Assembly: GCA_038212305.1 (NCBI GenBank)
Contig: JBBQUP010000008.1
Location: forward strand, 1 to 58,103
Source of the DNA: JBBQUP01 sp038212305
GTDB taxonomy: Bacteria > Bacteroidota > Bacteroidia > Bacteroidales > Marinilabiliaceae
DNA: 58,103 bases
Direction: 5' to 3'
The position numbers and the translations under genes were made by a program. Every line of letters starts with the position of its first letter. Within the stretch, counting starts at the first letter, position 1. Of the stretch, positions 8,346 to 16,712 are shown piece after piece. The notes under the pieces are model-generated. The model saw only the letters and a list, made by a program, of their open reading frames with translations, was not told the DNA's origin and searched no databases.

Positions 8346-11300
8346 ATGAAAGGGATATCAAAAATTGGTCTTTTTGCCCTTTGGATTTTGTTAAATTCAG
8401 TGTCGTTAGTGGCTCAGGATTGTAACATTGTATCCAAAGCTAATGATATTACACCCGACAGGTTGTGTGCTCCCGTTAACGTTAATTGGGATGTTACCTA
8501 CCGGGGTGTCAATAATGTGGGAACCTCAGTACAAGTAGAGTTTAACTGGGATGATGGGAATGCTCCCCAGCGAATTAATGCCATACTTTTAAATGCCGTA
8601 ACTAGCGAGTGGAAAGCCATACATAATCATACCTATCCTGTTGGTGGCAATCGGTGTAATTATCGACCAACAGCCACATTGGTTGTCAATGGTGTGCTTT
8701 GCACCAGCTCGCTTCAAGAGCAAATTGTTACGGTTTGGGATACCGATGATAAAAATGGAGGAAATATTGTTATCAATCCAACCATTTATCCTATTTGTTT
8801 TGGCAACGATGGTACCGTTATTTTTCATGATTTAAGTTTATGGAATTGTACTCCTCCAATTGAAAATGATGTCATCAATAATAGGAAACGTTGGATTCAA
8901 TGGATTTACGGAACATCGGGTAATATCCTATTAGCAGAAATAGGAGGTGTAGTTAGAGCTTGGCCTTTTATTGATGCCATTCATGTAACCCCCGAACCTA
9001 TTACAGCCCCAATGGCGCCTTGGAATACATCGATGCCAGTTTATGTGCCTTTAGGCTATAATGTGGGTGACTATATTGAGGTGACCATTCGAAATTGGAA
9101 TTATTGCAATCCTTACGATGATCCTAACATTCCAGGTCCTCCGGTTGATTTAGTGAATGGTGATTTTCCACCAGAAACAACCACTGCACAGGCACGAATT
9201 GTAGCGCTTCCCGATCCGGGAATTAATGCCGCCGGCCCTTATTGTAGTAATGCGGCGGCTGTTACTTTAACTGCTGTTACGCCAGGTGGTACGTGGAGCG
9301 GAACTGGAATTACCAATACATCAACTGGCCGATTTAGCCCTTCAACAGCAGGAGCAGGCTTACATCCTATCCATTATTCACTCACCGATGGTAATGGATG
9401 TTGTGCAACTGGAAATCGATCTGTTCGCATTCATCCTACCCCTCAGGTAAATATAATTCCCGGTGTTATCACCAATTTATGTCCAGGATCGCTATTAACA
9501 ATCGATGGAAATCCTTCAGGCGGAACAATGCCGTATACTCATTTGTGGACTGGGAGTACTGCTAATTTAAGTAATAATACAATTCAAAATCCTCAATTTT
9601 CATCTACCGTAGTTGGAACGTATAATCTGACGTACAAAGTTACCGATATAAATTTATGTAATGCACAAGCTAATGTTTCTGTCGTGGTGGAACCTATTGA
9701 CATCTCATTTGCCAATAAAAATCTTAGTGTTTGTCACGGTTCATCAGTGGTTTTTCAACCCAATCCAACAGGTGGTTCAATGGTTTTTATTGAGCATAAA
9801 TGGACTGGTTTAAGAACCGATTTGTTGGACTCCACAACAATAGAGAATCCGGTTTTTAATGCGTCGGAAGTTGGTTCGTTTAAATACTATTATTACGTTA
9901 AAGGCAGTCAAGGGTGCGAAGCCATCGATAGTTTGGTTGTTACCGTTTATGAAATGCCAGTTGCTATTTTGGGAAACGATACGACTGTTTGTGAATCGAA
10001 CATGAATTTGGTCGCTTCAGTTGGTGTTGGCTCAAAAACTTGGTCGAAAGTAAGTGGTTTAGGAGTTGCTATGTTTAGTAATCCTACAAATCCATCAACC
10101 AATGTGAGTGTTAATGCCTTTGGTGTTTACGAGTTCGAATGGAAGTTGGATAATGCCGGATGTACTAGTAGAGATACAATTAAAATCATTTTTGCTGAAA
10201 CACCTGCGCCAACCGTTGGACCCGATGATGGTGTTTGTGCAAAATCATACCGTTTGGTTGCAACGCCTCATTTGGGTGGTGGTAGCTGGAGTGCTGCTCT
10301 GGGAAATCCTGGTAATGCAGTTTTTTCGACTCCTAATTCGAATACATCAACGGTAACCGTTGATACAACTGGGATATTTAAGTTTGTTTATAGCGAAATA
10401 AATGCAGGTGCTTGTATTGGTAGCGATACCATTGCAATTCATTTTTTTCCAATTCCCAAAGCTCAAGTTTTACCTTTTAATACCTTGTCATGCAATCCTT
10501 ATTCGATGAGCATTGTTAATTCGTCGATTAATAGTACCCTGTACAATTGGGATTTTGGCGATGGGTATAATGCATCCACTACCGATGTGACTCATGTTTA
10601 TGAAAACCTTTCGCCTACAGTACGCGATTTTCAGTTGCAAATGGTTGCCTCAAACAGTTTTGGATGCAGCGATACACTTCGAAAAACCATTAATGTAGCA
10701 CCATCTCCAAGAGTTCGTTTTAAGGCTACACCATCATCGGGATGCAGTCCGTTAATATCCGTTTTCACCAACCAATCGGTAGGAGCTGTTACATATGAGT
10801 GGGATTTCGATGACAAAGGAGCTGGATCATACGCAGTTGACACAAGTTACACATTTGTTAATAACGAGTTTTTTGTTGTTTCACATGATGTTGTGTTAAT
10901 AGGTAACAATTCATATGGTTGCGCGGATACGGCTCAAGCTTTTGTTACCGTTTATCCTTTAAGAGATATTCCAATTGCTGCGTCACCGACCGAAGGATGC
11001 TCGCCATTAAAAGTCGATTTTACATCCGAAGCTGGCGCATATAATTATCAATGGAATTTCGGTGATGGGATTCAGATTAATGCCCTCAACGATGTTTCGC
11101 ATTGGTTCTCGAATAACACCGTTGATGTTGATACTTTTAACGTTCGATTAATATCCAGCACTTTTTTTGGATGTCGCGATACCTCTTTTACATCCATTCG
11201 TGTTTTACCATCACCTAAAGCGCTGCTTATACTTGATCCGGTTCAGAGTTGTTCGCCGCATAATGTTGGAATTGTGAATTCATCTACATTGGCAATAAAA

Positions 11301-12767
11301 TCGACTTTAAAAATTGATGCCTTTCCAACTATTGATGTTACAGGTGCCGGCACGTTAAATCAAGTTTTTATTAACAACGGGTTTGTTCCCGATTGGCATA
11401 CCATAGGCTTAAAGGTCGAAAGTTCAATGGGCTGTCGCGATTCGGTGGAAAAATCTATTCAAACATTTCCAAAGGTTCTTGCATCCATTGGAGATATTCC
11501 CGATGGTTGTTCTCCTTATTTGGTTAATATCCCAAACTATTCTGTTGGTGCCAATTCGTTTATATGGAATTTTGGCGATGGCTATGTTTCAACAGGATAT
11601 GCTGGTAAACACACCTATTTAAACACATCGCTTTTAGGCGAAACGTTTAATCTAACAATGGTAGCTAAATCAGCTTATGGATGTTCCGATACAGCTCGTT
11701 CGAATGTTATTGTTTATCCAGTTCCTAAACCTCAATTTGTAGCAACGCCTTTAATTCAAAATATGCCATTGAGTAGTGTCGATTTGGTTAATCAAACCCC
11801 TGGTGATAACTGGACTTATTTATGGCATTTTGGCGATGGTGTGTCATCGGTCGATAAAAATGCGAATCATAATTATGGTCAGTCGGGCGAATTTCGCATC
11901 TGGCTTAAAGCTATGGCACATGGATGCGTAGACTCTATTTCTCAGAGAATACGCATCTTACCAATGATGCCTTTTATCGATTATGGTCCTTCGGCAACGG
12001 GTTGTCCTCCACTTGAAGTACAGTTTTATAATAAAACCATTGATGCGAACGATTTTTTGTGGGAATTTGGCGATGGTAACAGCTCAAAGCTTTATGAGCC
12101 GCTTCATGCGTATTATAATCCCGGATCATATAAAGTGAAACTAACAGCTAAAGGTGCTGGAGGAATGAGCTCCGAATCGAGCGTTATTATTGTTGTTTAT
12201 GATCAGCCGGTTGCCTTGTTTGATTTGGCTCCGCGGGTAACTGTTCTTCCGGGAAATCCAATTGTTTTTACTGATAGAAGCATTGGTCAGATAGTTGGAT
12301 GGGTTTGGGATTTTGGCGATGGCAATCAGTCGGCTACTCAAAATCCAACGCATCAATACCTCGAGTCGGGGACTTTTAATGTGTCTCTTGAGGTTGAGAA
12401 TGATAAAGGCTGCAAGTCTTCGCATTTGTTAACCGAAGCAGTTTCGGCGTCGGTAGGAGGAAAGTTGAAATTCCCCAATGCGTTTACTCCTTCAAAAACA
12501 GGATCTTCGGGTGGAGTGTATCGCGATAGAGATCCATCGAACAACATCTTTTTCCCATTTACCGCCGAAGGTGTTATGGAGTATAAGCTACAGATATACA
12601 CTCGTTGGGGTGAACTTATTTTCGAGAGTAAAGATTTACGCATTGGGTGGGATGGGTATTTTAGAGATAAGCTAGCACAGCAAGGCGTATACATTTATAA
12701 AGCGGTGGTGAAATATAGTAATGGTAGTGTTGAAACCATAACAGGTGATGTAACGCTTATTCGATAA
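8346..12767 (+). CDS. secreted PKD-repeat protein with T9SS type B C-terminal domain
   Basis: A 1473-aa surface or extracellular protein. Residues 1-23 are a Sec signal peptide ending LVAQ. An N-terminal region rich in W and C follows, then Ig-like modules with paired cysteines (about 280-700; two are of the same type as the E modules of the giant protein). Next come about seven PKD-type domains (about 700-1370), many with WxFGDG cores such as YNWDFGDGY and FIWNFGDGY. Residues 1375-1473 are a CHU_C / gliding-motility-associated domain (KFPNAFTPSK..., LQIYTRWGELIFES, GWDGYFRDK, GVYIYKAVV, ending TLIR). That is the signal for type IX export. A PorP/SprF gene follows after 91 bp. Likely adhesin or gliding-related; the ligand is unknown. 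Confidence 0.92.
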   Translation: MKGISKIGLFALWILLNSVSLVAQDCNIVSKANDITPDRLCAPVNVNWDVTYRGVNNVGTSVQVEFNWDDGNAPQRINAILLNAVTSEWKAIHNHTYPVGGNRCNYRPTATLVVNGVLCTSSLQEQIVTVWDTDDKNGGNIVINPTIYPICFGNDGTVIFHDLSLWNCTPPIENDVINNRKRWIQWIYGTSGNILLAEIGGVVRAWPFIDAIHVTPEPITAPMAPWNTSMPVYVPLGYNVGDYIEVTIRNWNYCNPYDDPNIPGPPVDLVNGDFPPETTTAQARIVALPDPGINAAGPYCSNAAAVTLTAVTPGGTWSGTGITNTSTGRFSPSTAGAGLHPIHYSLTDGNGCCATGNRSVRIHPTPQVNIIPGVITNLCPGSLLTIDGNPSGGTMPYTHLWTGSTANLSNNTIQNPQFSSTVVGTYNLTYKVTDINLCNAQANVSVVVEPIDISFANKNLSVCHGSSVVFQPNPTGGSMVFIEHKWTGLRTDLLDSTTIENPVFNASEVGSFKYYYYVKGSQGCEAIDSLVVTVYEMPVAILGNDTTVCESNMNLVASVGVGSKTWSKVSGLGVAMFSNPTNPSTNVSVNAFGVYEFEWKLDNAGCTSRDTIKIIFAETPAPTVGPDDGVCAKSYRLVATPHLGGGSWSAALGNPGNAVFSTPNSNTSTVTVDTTGIFKFVYSEINAGACIGSDTIAIHFFPIPKAQVLPFNTLSCNPYSMSIVNSSINSTLYNWDFGDGYNASTTDVTHVYENLSPTVRDFQLQMVASNSFGCSDTLRKTINVAPSPRVRFKATPSSGCSPLISVFTNQSVGAVTYEWDFDDKGAGSYAVDTSYTFVNNEFFVVSHDVVLIGNNSYGCADTAQAFVTVYPLRDIPIAASPTEGCSPLKVDFTSEAGAYNYQWNFGDGIQINALNDVSHWFSNNTVDVDTFNVRLISSTFFGCRDTSFTSIRVLPSPKALLILDPVQSCSPHNVGIVNSSTLAIKSTLKIDAFPTIDVTGAGTLNQVFINNGFVPDWHTIGLKVESSMGCRDSVEKSIQTFPKVLASIGDIPDGCSPYLVNIPNYSVGANSFIWNFGDGYVSTGYAGKHTYLNTSLLGETFNLTMVAKSAYGCSDTARSNVIVYPVPKPQFVATPLIQNMPLSSVDLVNQTPGDNWTYLWHFGDGVSSVDKNANHNYGQSGEFRIWLKAMAHGCVDSISQRIRILPMMPFIDYGPSATGCPPLEVQFYNKTIDANDFLWEFGDGNSSKLYEPLHAYYNPGSYKVKLTAKGAGGMSSESSVIIVVYDQPVALFDLAPRVTVLPGNPIVFTDRSIGQIVGWVWDFGDGNQSATQNPTHQYLESGTFNVSLEVENDKGCKSSHLLTEAVSASVGGKLKFPNAFTPSKTGSSGGVYRDRDPSNNIFFPFTAEGVMEYKLQIYTRWGELIFESKDLRIGWDGYFRDKLAQQGVYIYKAVVKYSNGSVETITGDVTLIR

Positions 12768-12858
12768 TAATTAAATAACCTATTGGTCGTAGGTGCTTAA
12801 ATATGATATCTGGAGTAAATCAGATATTAAAGTTTAAATTATGGGTGGATGGAATAAT

Positions 12859-13911
12859 ATGCGAGTAAAGTGTATGACACTTTTATTGTCGTTGTTGATG
12901 AGCTTTTTTGTTCATGGACAAGATTCGCATTTCTCGCAGTTTTATGCCAATCCGTTGTATTTAAGTCCATCGCTTGCCGGAGCTACAGATGGAGGGCGAA
13001 TTGCCCTCAACTATCGTAATCAGTGGCCAGCAGTAACTAAAGCATTTTCGACTTACGCGGTATCTCTCGATAATTTTTTCACTCATTTTAATAGCGGTCT
13101 AGGGTTGTATATCATTCAGGATAAAGCCGGAAGTGCGGGGTTAACCTCGACGAATGCGGCGTTTCAATATTCATATAACCTTCTTATTACTGATGAGTGG
13201 CAGGTAGTTCCAGCTGTGCAGTTCGAGTATGGTAATAAACGCATCGATTTTTCGAAATTAAAATTTGGTTACGACGAGTCAACAGGAGGGGGATCGAGCT
13301 CGTGGGAAAACCTTACCAATGCTAATGTGAGTTATTTCGATTTAGCGGCCTCGGTTTTTATTTATAGTCCTAAATACTGGATTGGATTAACCATGAATCA
13401 TTTATCATCGCCAAATATTTCGTTTTTAAATGAAGAGACTAAGCTGTCGCTCAAAGGAGTGTTTTTTGGAGGGATGAATGTGTGGACAGAGCGCAGCCGA
13501 AAAGTCGGTTTGAAACGATCTTTTTCATGGAGTTTTCGGTATCAGTTGCAAGAAACTTTTCAGCAACTCGATGCTGGTGTATATTGGCACAACGACCCTT
13601 TGGAGATTGGCATTTGGTATCGTGGATTGCCTGTTTTCAACTCCTCATCATCGTCTTCGGTTAATCAGGATGCAGTAATTGTGTTGTTGGCATACAATAC
13701 TGGGCCAGTTCGAATTGGATATAGTTACGATATTACCGTGTCGTCACTTGGTTTACAAACAGCAGGAGCTCATGAAATTTCGCTAATTTATGAGTTTAAT
13801 CAAAAGTTTAATCTGCGGTTAGGTGGTCGCCGTCCAGCTGTGCCATGTTCCGAGACTGCCAATCCATTGGTGCAGAAAAAATATAAGCGCAAAATCCGTA
13901 AGATTATGTAG
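12859..13911 (+). CDS. PorP/SprF family type IX secretion membrane protein (copy 1)
   Basis: About 350-aa outer-membrane protein required, in known examples (F. johnsoniae SprF), for secretion or display of the adhesin encoded next to it. A signal peptide ends VHGQ, followed by the family opening DSHFSQFYANPLYLSPSLAG and NYRNQWPA. Alternating beta strands follow to a final strand ending near LIYEFNQKFNLRLG. The tail after the barrel, VPCSE...KKYKRKIRKIM, is shared with copy 2. An upstream in-frame ATG at 12841 would add six residues (MGGWNN) before the signal; 12859 gives a normal n-region. It follows the 1473-aa gene and probably serves it. Confidence 0.93.
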   Translation: MRVKCMTLLLSLLMSFFVHGQDSHFSQFYANPLYLSPSLAGATDGGRIALNYRNQWPAVTKAFSTYAVSLDNFFTHFNSGLGLYIIQDKAGSAGLTSTNAAFQYSYNLLITDEWQVVPAVQFEYGNKRIDFSKLKFGYDESTGGGSSSWENLTNANVSYFDLAASVFIYSPKYWIGLTMNHLSSPNISFLNEETKLSLKGVFFGGMNVWTERSRKVGLKRSFSWSFRYQLQETFQQLDAGVYWHNDPLEIGIWYRGLPVFNSSSSSSVNQDAVIVLLAYNTGPVRIGYSYDITVSSLGLQTAGAHEISLIYEFNQKFNLRLGGRRPAVPCSETANPLVQKKYKRKIRKIM

Positions 13912-13939
13912 TTTTGAAATAACATTAATCACGATCAAC

Positions 13940-14605
13940 ATGTTAATTTCTCAACTCGAATCAAGTTGGCGGCCTTATTTGGCCGATGAATTTGAAAAAT
14001 TATATTTCCAAAAACTAAGTAGTTTTCTACAAACCGAAAGGCAATGTTTTAATATTTTCCCCGATGAAGGATTAGTATTTAATGCCTTTAATCAAATTCC
14101 GTTTCATAAAACCAAGGTGGTCATATTAGGTCAGGATCCCTATCATGGCATTGGACAGGCTCATGGATTATGTTTTTCAGTCCTAAAGGGTGTAAAGCCA
14201 CCGCCATCGCTAGTTAATATTTTTAAAGAGATAAAGAGTGATGTGGATGCTGAAATACCTTTACATGGCGATTTGACACGCTGGGCTCAACAAGGTGTTT
14301 TATTGTTGAATGCTACACTCACTGTGCGTGAAGCTCAGGCCGGTTCGCATCAAAGTAAAGGGTGGGAGGTGTTTACCGATAAAGTTATTGAAGCAATTTC
14401 GGAGCATTTAACTGGCGTTGTGTTTCTGTTGTGGGGGAATTATGCTCAATCTAAGTCGAAACTAATAAATGGTTCGAAGCATCATATTTTAAAGTCGGTG
14501 CATCCTTCTCCGTTGTCGGCTTACCGAGGTTTTTTAGCATGTAAACATTTTTCGCAAACTAATAATTATTTAATCTCACGGGGTAAAGAGCCTGTAATTT
14601 GGTAG
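13940..14605 (+). CDS. ung: uracil-DNA glycosylase
   Basis: Removes uracil from DNA as the first step of base excision repair. The 221-aa protein is the normal family-1 length. It has the catalytic GQDPYHG (Asp66, water-activating), the HGLCFSV uracil-binding region, LLLNATLTV, FLLWGNYAQ, and the HPSPLSAYRGF loop with the catalytic histidine. The frame is open 117 bp upstream into porP, but MLISQLESSWRPYL at 13940 is the natural start, 28 bp after the porP stop. Confidence 0.96.
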   Translation: MLISQLESSWRPYLADEFEKLYFQKLSSFLQTERQCFNIFPDEGLVFNAFNQIPFHKTKVVILGQDPYHGIGQAHGLCFSVLKGVKPPPSLVNIFKEIKSDVDAEIPLHGDLTRWAQQGVLLLNATLTVREAQAGSHQSKGWEVFTDKVIEAISEHLTGVVFLLWGNYAQSKSKLINGSKHHILKSVHPSPLSAYRGFLACKHFSQTNNYLISRGKEPVIW

Positions 14606-14842
14606 TAATCAAAGCACAAAACCATTTAGAACCTGTTTGAATTTATAGATTATAGAAAGAGAAGATAGGAAGATAGGAAGAGAATGCTCATCTTCTGTAA
14701 TTATTTAAAATAGCTTCTATATCCTTCTGCTATTGCCTGCGTTTTGCTAAATGAGGCACAGCCTATTCAGATAGGTTCGATTCAGGTATAACCTAAGCCT
14801 AGCTAGGCTCTGTTGAAAAATTCATGCAGCTTTATTTTCTAA

Positions 14843-14880
14843 TTTTCCCGTAGGGAATGAATATCAATAGAGAATCAGGT
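14843..14880 (-). repeat. inverted, degraded copy of the head of repeat B
   Basis: The reverse complement reads CTATTGATATTCATTCCC then TACGGG, resembling the CTATTGATATTTATCCCC / ACGGGG start of repeat B at 14967. It therefore forms a head-to-head pair with that copy, about 85 bp apart. Confidence 0.5.
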
Positions 14881-14966
14881 ACGATAGATTATTTTGTCAG
14901 TACGGCATTAACATTCATGCATTTAGGTTAATCCCCGCGGGGAACAAATTATTTCAGCATTAATTT

Positions 14967-15119
14967 TCTATTGATATTTATCCCCTAACGGGGAATTTAA
15001 AATTTAATAAGTCTGGAGTTTGTGTATTATTTTCTCTTTTAAATTGCATTTGGCATTTATAAAAATAAAGTTATTTAATTGTAATAGAATGAAATAATAC
15101 TTTTTCTGCAGACCCTAAC
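14967..15119. repeat. dispersed intergenic repeat B, right copy
   Basis: Direct copy of 1-152. Its most conserved parts are the CCCCTAACGGGG hairpin head, AATTTAAAATTTAATAAGTC, TTATTTAATTGTAATAGAAT, and the end GCAGACCCTA. Differences cluster between offsets 45 and 85. It has no reading frame. Confidence 0.75.
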
Positions 15120-15162
15120 TAGAGAAAATAAGTAAGGCGGTGAATCGAAGATCGGAGGAGTC

Positions 15163-15190
15163 AATTCACGAATAAATTTATTCGTGAATT
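15163..15190. repeat. perfect 28-bp palindrome
   Basis: Each half-arm is AATTCACGAATAAA and its exact complement follows without a loop. It lies in the ung-dprA gap just after repeat B. It may be a foldback of a small repeat or a binding site for a dimeric protein; there is no T-run on either side, so it is not a standard terminator. Confidence 0.7.
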
Positions 15191-15498
15191 CGTGGCTAAC
15201 CATTTCTCTGCTAACTCACTATTTTTTCGTGTGGCTATTAAGCTAAATTTTCTTACTAATTATCGACGATTATCGTCAAATATTCTTATTTTTATGCAAT
15301 ATAGTGCCTGCACGAAAACTACATTTTTAACAGTCTTTGATAAGAAAGCTTCAAAGACAAGGCTTTCAAAATTTTGAAAATCAATTAGTTCGCTTTTGTG
15401 AATGACTGTTTTCAAAATGAGAATAACGCAGTATTTGGAGTTTTCTTGCAAAGACTATATAATCACATTGGAGGTTTAATGCATAATAAATTTCACCC

Positions 15499-16614
15499 TT
15501 GAATACTTCAACACCCTTGAAATATCAAATTGGCATTACGCTTGTTAAAGGCATAGGGCCTATACTAGCGCGAAACCTTATTTCTTATTTGGGGAGTGTC
15601 GAGGCTGTGTTTCACGAGAATGCTGCGCGCTTACAAAAAATCCCTGGAATCGGTTTCGAGACGGCTAAAGTTATTGCTTCGAGCCATGTGCTAGACGAAG
15701 CTGAGGCCGAAATAGAATTCATGGAGAAAAATGATGTTACGCCACTTTTTTATACCAATCCCAGTTATCCACAACGGCTCCTCAATTGCGACGATGCGCC
15801 TGTTATGCTTTATTCAAAAGGAACATCTGATTTAAACTGCCATCGAATTTTAAGTTTTGTGGGTACTCGTCAAGCTACCGAAGAAGGTAGGAGTAATTGC
15901 GAAAAGCTCATCTCGGGTGTTGCTGATCGATTTCCAGGAACCCTTATTGCAAGCGGATTAGCTTATGGAATTGATATTTGTTCGCATAGGGCTTCACTTA
16001 AATCGGATCTGCCAACTGTGGGTGTTTTAGCACATGGGCTCGATCGTATTTATCCACATCTGCATCGGCAAACAGCCAAGGAGATGATTGAAAAAGGAAT
16101 GCTGTTATCCGAATTTATTCATGGTACGCCACCCGATAAGCAGAATTTCGTGAAGCGCAACCGCATTATAGCTGGCTTGGCCGATGCCACAATTGTAGTT
16201 GAGTCGGGTATAAAAGGGGGTGCACTCATTACTGCCCGAATTGCATCATCATATAATCGCGATGTTTTTGCTTTTCCCGGTCGGACAACCGATGAGGTAT
16301 CGGCTGGTTGCAATTGGTTAATCAAAAAAAACGTAGCTGCATTAATCGAAAATGTAGATGATTTACAATATTTTTTAGGCTGGGAAGCCGAAAAGAACAA
16401 AAGTCAGGTTGTACAAAAGCAGTTATTTGTTAAATTGCAGACCGAAGAAGAGAAGGCCATTTATCAAATTTTATTGCAGGAACGGGAGATGGATATCAAC
16501 ACGTTGTGTTTGATTAGCAAGTTGCCCATTAGTAAAGTGGCTGCCATTCTTCTTAATTTTGAGTTCGATGGCATGTTAAAGTGTTTACCTGGTAATAGTT
16601 ATCGCATGATTTGA
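15499..16614 (+). CDS. dprA: DNA-processing protein DprA
   Basis: Loads RecA on incoming single-stranded DNA during transformation. The 371-aa protein has an N-terminal HhH-like segment (LVKGIGPILARNLISYLG, IPGIGFETA). The Rossmann core follows (FVGTRQATEEGR, IASGLAYGIDICSHRASL, GVLAHGLDRIYP, NFVKRNRIIAGLADATIVVE, GGALITARIA, FAFPGR). At the C-terminus is a winged-helix domain (about 305-371). No ATG precedes the conserved KYQIGITL. The frame starts at a TTG (15499) whose bases overlap the TGA of a 7-codon ATG frame at 15479-15502 with a strong GGAGG in front, so the true initiation is unusual (see findings). Confidence 0.93.
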   Translation: MNTSTPLKYQIGITLVKGIGPILARNLISYLGSVEAVFHENAARLQKIPGIGFETAKVIASSHVLDEAEAEIEFMEKNDVTPLFYTNPSYPQRLLNCDDAPVMLYSKGTSDLNCHRILSFVGTRQATEEGRSNCEKLISGVADRFPGTLIASGLAYGIDICSHRASLKSDLPTVGVLAHGLDRIYPHLHRQTAKEMIEKGMLLSEFIHGTPPDKQNFVKRNRIIAGLADATIVVESGIKGGALITARIASSYNRDVFAFPGRTTDEVSAGCNWLIKKNVAALIENVDDLQYFLGWEAEKNKSQVVQKQLFVKLQTEEEKAIYQILLQEREMDINTLCLISKLPISKVAAILLNFEFDGMLKCLPGNSYRMI

Positions 16615-16712
16615 GTGTTAAATAGCCTATCAAATATTGATAACCTTTTAGGGTGAATTTGCGTAAAAACTTAAAGCGTGCTATTTTTTTTGAATTATTT
16701 ATTCTACGGTCC

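Larger units (their letters stand above)
14606..15498. other. repeat-rich gene-free stretch between ung and dprA
   Basis: Nearly 900 bp without a credible gene. It holds a tandem GAAGATAGG pair (about 14660-14680), two short palindromes (CCTATTCAGATAGG and GCCTAGCTAGGC, about 14762-14810), an inverted degraded copy of repeat B (14843-14880), a TCCCCGCGGGGA hairpin (about 14931-14942), the right copy of repeat B and a 28-bp palindrome. Two 60-codon frames at 15192-15377 (+) and 15260-15451 (-) overlap each other and look accidental. Confidence 0.6.

Noticed and set aside
13823..13939. Longer ung start overlapping porP
   Set aside because: The extra 39 residues are out-of-frame porP sequence; family proteins begin near ATG 13940.
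14800..14830. GGCTCTGTTGAAAAATTC as an IS6-type terminal sequence
   Set aside because: Only a short resemblance; no transposase fragment or second end found.
15192..15451. Two overlapping 60-codon frames on opposite strands between ung and dprA
   Set aside because: Low-complexity, AT-rich, mutually overlapping and with no recognisable motif; more likely chance frames in a repeat-rich gap.
16653..16712. GTG start extending the giant adhesin by 20 residues
   Set aside because: It would place a long extra n-region before the signal peptide; ATG 16713 gives a normal one.
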